This document shows positions 5,783 through 7,050 of a stretch of DNA of 7,050 bases, piece after piece. A program made the position numbers and the translations under genes. The DNA comes from Sulfuricaulis sp049587675 (GTDB lineage: Bacteria > Pseudomonadota > Gammaproteobacteria > Acidiferrobacterales > Sulfurifustaceae). Under the pieces are notes generated by a model that was given only the letters and a program-made list of their open reading frames with translations, did not search any database and was not told the DNA's origin. Within the stretch, counting starts at the first letter, position 1. Each line of letters starts with the position of its first letter. The stretch lies in assembly GCF_049587675.1 (NCBI RefSeq), contig NZ_JBAVEJ010000160.1, positions 1 to 7,050 of the forward strand, read 5' to 3'.

Positions 5783-6505
5783 CTATTTTACTGCCAGAAA
5801 TCCGGCAAAGTTGTACCATTTGTAGAACATGTCGGTGTGGGAAAATCCGTTGCTGCGAAGCAGCGCGAGATTCTCGTCCACCCGGTAGGGAATCAAAACG
5901 TTCTCCAGTGCCTCGCGCTTCTTGGCGATCTCCGTCTCGGAATAACCATTGCGCTTTTTCATCTCGTAGTAATAATTGATAAACATCCGGTTGAACATTG
6001 AGTCGTTGCCGAGCACCTTCTCGACCAGGATAAGGCAGCCATTCTCGTTCAGCCCCGCGTGAATCCTGCGTAGCACGAGATCCCGGAAGAGCGGCCGGAC
6101 GAACTGGAGCGTGAGGTTCAGGACAATCACCGAGGCGTTCTTGATATCACAATCACCGTTGAGGTCCGCGCAGACGGTCCGGTGCGGTCTCGTGTCACCG
6201 AGCGACTTGAAACGCCGCTCCGCCCGTTCAAGCATGGGAGCCGAATAATCCACACCGACAAAGGTCACGTCCTTCTTGATCGCTCCCATCAGGCTCTGCA
6301 GCGTGATCCCCGTCGAGCAACCCAGGTCATACACATTTGTTCCGCTCACGGCGAATTCATTGGCCAGCTCCCCGATCATGCGCTGCAGCTCGCTGTAAAG
6401 CGGGATGCTGCGGTCGAGCATGTCGTCGAACACCTCGGCCGTCTTTTCCCCGAAATCGAAGTCAGTTACCGCATGGTCCGACTTGTCGAAAAGTTTGTCT
6501 CGCAT
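5783..6505 (-). CDS. cmoA: CmoA-family carboxy-S-adenosyl-L-methionine synthase (or close methyltransferase-like paralogue)
   Basis: 240 residues (E. coli CmoA 247) with a Rossmann-type SAM fold. CmoA makes carboxy-SAM from SAM and prephenate; CmoB then uses it to carboxymethylate wobble U34 of tRNAs (cmo5U). Collinear matches to E. coli CmoA, recalled from memory, are RDxLF (2-6), FDFGEKTAEVFDDML (16-30), RSIPLYSELQRMIG (32-45), SAM motif I VYDLGCSTG (58-66), NASVIVLNLTLQF (123-135), KRNGYSETEI (184-193) and KKREALENVL (195-204). R197 aligns with E. coli Arg199, reported to bind the carboxyl of carboxy-SAM. cmoB, often adjacent elsewhere, is not in the window; the downstream partner is the ICMT-like gene. 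The chosen ATG fits the family N-terminus. AGAGG lies 12 nt upstream, rather far, and an out-of-frame ATG (6515-6513) lies between. Family placement is strong; orthology is less certain. Confidence 0.8.
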   Translation of the reverse strand: MRDKLFDKSDHAVTDFDFGEKTAEVFDDMLDRSIPLYSELQRMIGELANEFAVSGTNVYDLGCSTGITLQSLMGAIKKDVTFVGVDYSAPMLERAERRFKSLGDTRPHRTVCADLNGDCDIKNASVIVLNLTLQFVRPLFRDLVLRRIHAGLNENGCLILVEKVLGNDSMFNRMFINYYYEMKKRNGYSETEIAKKREALENVLIPYRVDENLALLRSNGFSHTDMFYKWYNFAGFLAVK

Positions 6506-6913
6506 AGTCCAGCATTACCTCTATTATTTCATTTCGTTAATCACGCAAAGCCGGCTGACGTGATTGCAGAAACGAACTCTCCTGCATACTTTCCTGTACT
6601 GGCGTTCGTTGATGCACATGGATTTTTGTCCGGTCTGGCCTGTGCCTGGGTTGGTCGGACGTCATGGCAGAATATATAATAAGGATATCGTGCTGCGTTC
6701 TTAGCGGCAAGACTAACCGAACCTTCGTGCGATCAGACGCACACGGTCAAAACCATACGCTCAACACTTACAGCTTCCCGCGGGCGATGCGGACGACACC
6801 CGGCGCCGAAAAGTTACGTCGCATTCCGAAGGAAGCTCAGATTATGTCATTCCGCTCGCCCTAAGCCCTTGAAAGGCTCAGGCCAAAGCCAGTAATAACG
6901 TGGACAAGCTCCC
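6506..6913. other. 408-bp intergenic region without a convincing gene
   Basis: This gap separates the OmpA-like gene from the CmoA-like gene and must carry the promoter of the latter pair. Candidate minus-strand signals are TTGCCG (6710-6705), a 17-nt spacer and TATCCT (6687-6682). A perfect TATAAT sits on the plus strand at 6675-6680 with a poor TTGGTC 18 bp upstream, and no believable plus-strand gene follows. A 31-codon minus-strand frame (6524-6619) with four Cys and many Arg/Lys has no Shine-Dalgarno. A short inverted repeat GGCT/AGCC near 6873-6890 lies after the OmpA-like stop, too weak to call a terminator. No tRNA or CRISPR structure was found. Confidence 0.6.
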
Positions 6914-7050
6914 CTACTTCGCCGTGCCGGTGACTTCCACCTCGACGCGGCGATTCTTGGCGCGGCCCGCGGCGGTCTTGTTATCGGCGATCGGCTTGTC
7001 TTCGCCCATGCCGCTGACTTCCATCTTGCTGGCATCGGCGCCGAGACTGA
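6914..7050 (-). CDS. OmpA-family protein, C-terminal peptidoglycan-binding domain (partial, 5' end outside the window)
   Basis: The last 44 codons of a minus-strand gene ending in TAG at 6916-6914; the start lies beyond position 7050. The readable tail contains VSGMGEDKPIADNKTAAGRA and then KNRRVEVEV. This is the hallmark end of the OmpA-like domain (G-x-G-x-x-x-P-I-A-x-N-x-T-x-x-G-R-A-x-N-R-R-V-E), which in known members grips diaminopimelate of peptidoglycan through conserved Asp and Arg residues. The final residues are VTGTAK. Only the domain end is visible, so I cannot say whether the N-terminus is a beta-barrel (OmpA), a lipoprotein (Pal-like) or another membrane anchor. A different frame over the same bases gives an Arg/Ala-rich product and is a shadow. 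Confidence 0.8.
   Translation of the reverse strand, partial: SLGADASKMEVSGMGEDKPIADNKTAAGRAKNRRVEVEVTGTAK

Noticed and set aside
6524..6679. Plus-strand frame with a protein-like hydrophobic stretch (FPVLAFVDAHGFLSGLACAW)
   Set aside because: It is the tail of a longer frame antisense to the cmoA-like gene, has no start of its own and no codon bias.
6664..6864. 66-codon plus-strand open frame in the intergenic gap
   Set aside because: No Shine-Dalgarno, no recognisable domain, and its start lies upstream of the only good -10 on that strand.

Overview
The window looks like chromosomal DNA of a gammaproteobacterium or close relative, GC-rich by eye. The main reason is the minus-strand run pyrG-kdsA-eno-ftsB, an order known from Pseudomonas and other gammaproteobacteria. 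KdsA (Kdo synthesis) and an OmpA-type C-terminus point to a Gram-negative cell with lipopolysaccharide. I cannot name a genus.

Layout, left to right. Positions 1-94 hold nothing I can assign. A plus-strand GTG-start gene (95-541) encodes a UspA-fold protein with a degenerate nucleotide-binding loop. It meets ftsB (543-866, minus) tail to tail, with one base between the stop codons. Then, all on the minus strand and transcribed right to left, come eno (983-2278), kdsA (2405-3250) and pyrG (3247-4902). pyrG and kdsA overlap by ATGA. A plausible extended -10 promoter for the run lies at about 4950-4978. Two of the junctions hold repeat-like DNA: a double-hairpin palindromic element between eno and ftsB (896-980), and a set of 10-bp tandem repeats plus a second repetitive motif between kdsA and eno (2311-2403).

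Upstream is a second minus-strand pair: a CmoA-family SAM enzyme (5783-6505) and, 4 bp after it, a membrane methyltransferase of the isoprenylcysteine carboxyl methyltransferase (ICMT)/PEMT superfamily (5044-5778). A 408-bp stretch with no convincing gene (6506-6913) separates this pair from the C-terminus of an OmpA-family protein that runs off the right edge (6914-7050, minus).

The large cluster joins housekeeping functions: CTP synthesis (PyrG), Kdo-8-phosphate synthesis (KdsA; Kdo is later activated with CTP), glycolysis (Eno) and division (FtsB). The most unusual parts are the CmoA-like/ICMT-like pair with no cmoB beside it, the repeat elements in both eno junctions, a Gly-to-Cys change next to a metal ligand of enolase, and the absence of ispD/ispF after ftsB. 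I found no CRISPR array, tRNA, rRNA, transposase or clearly new defence or mobile system.
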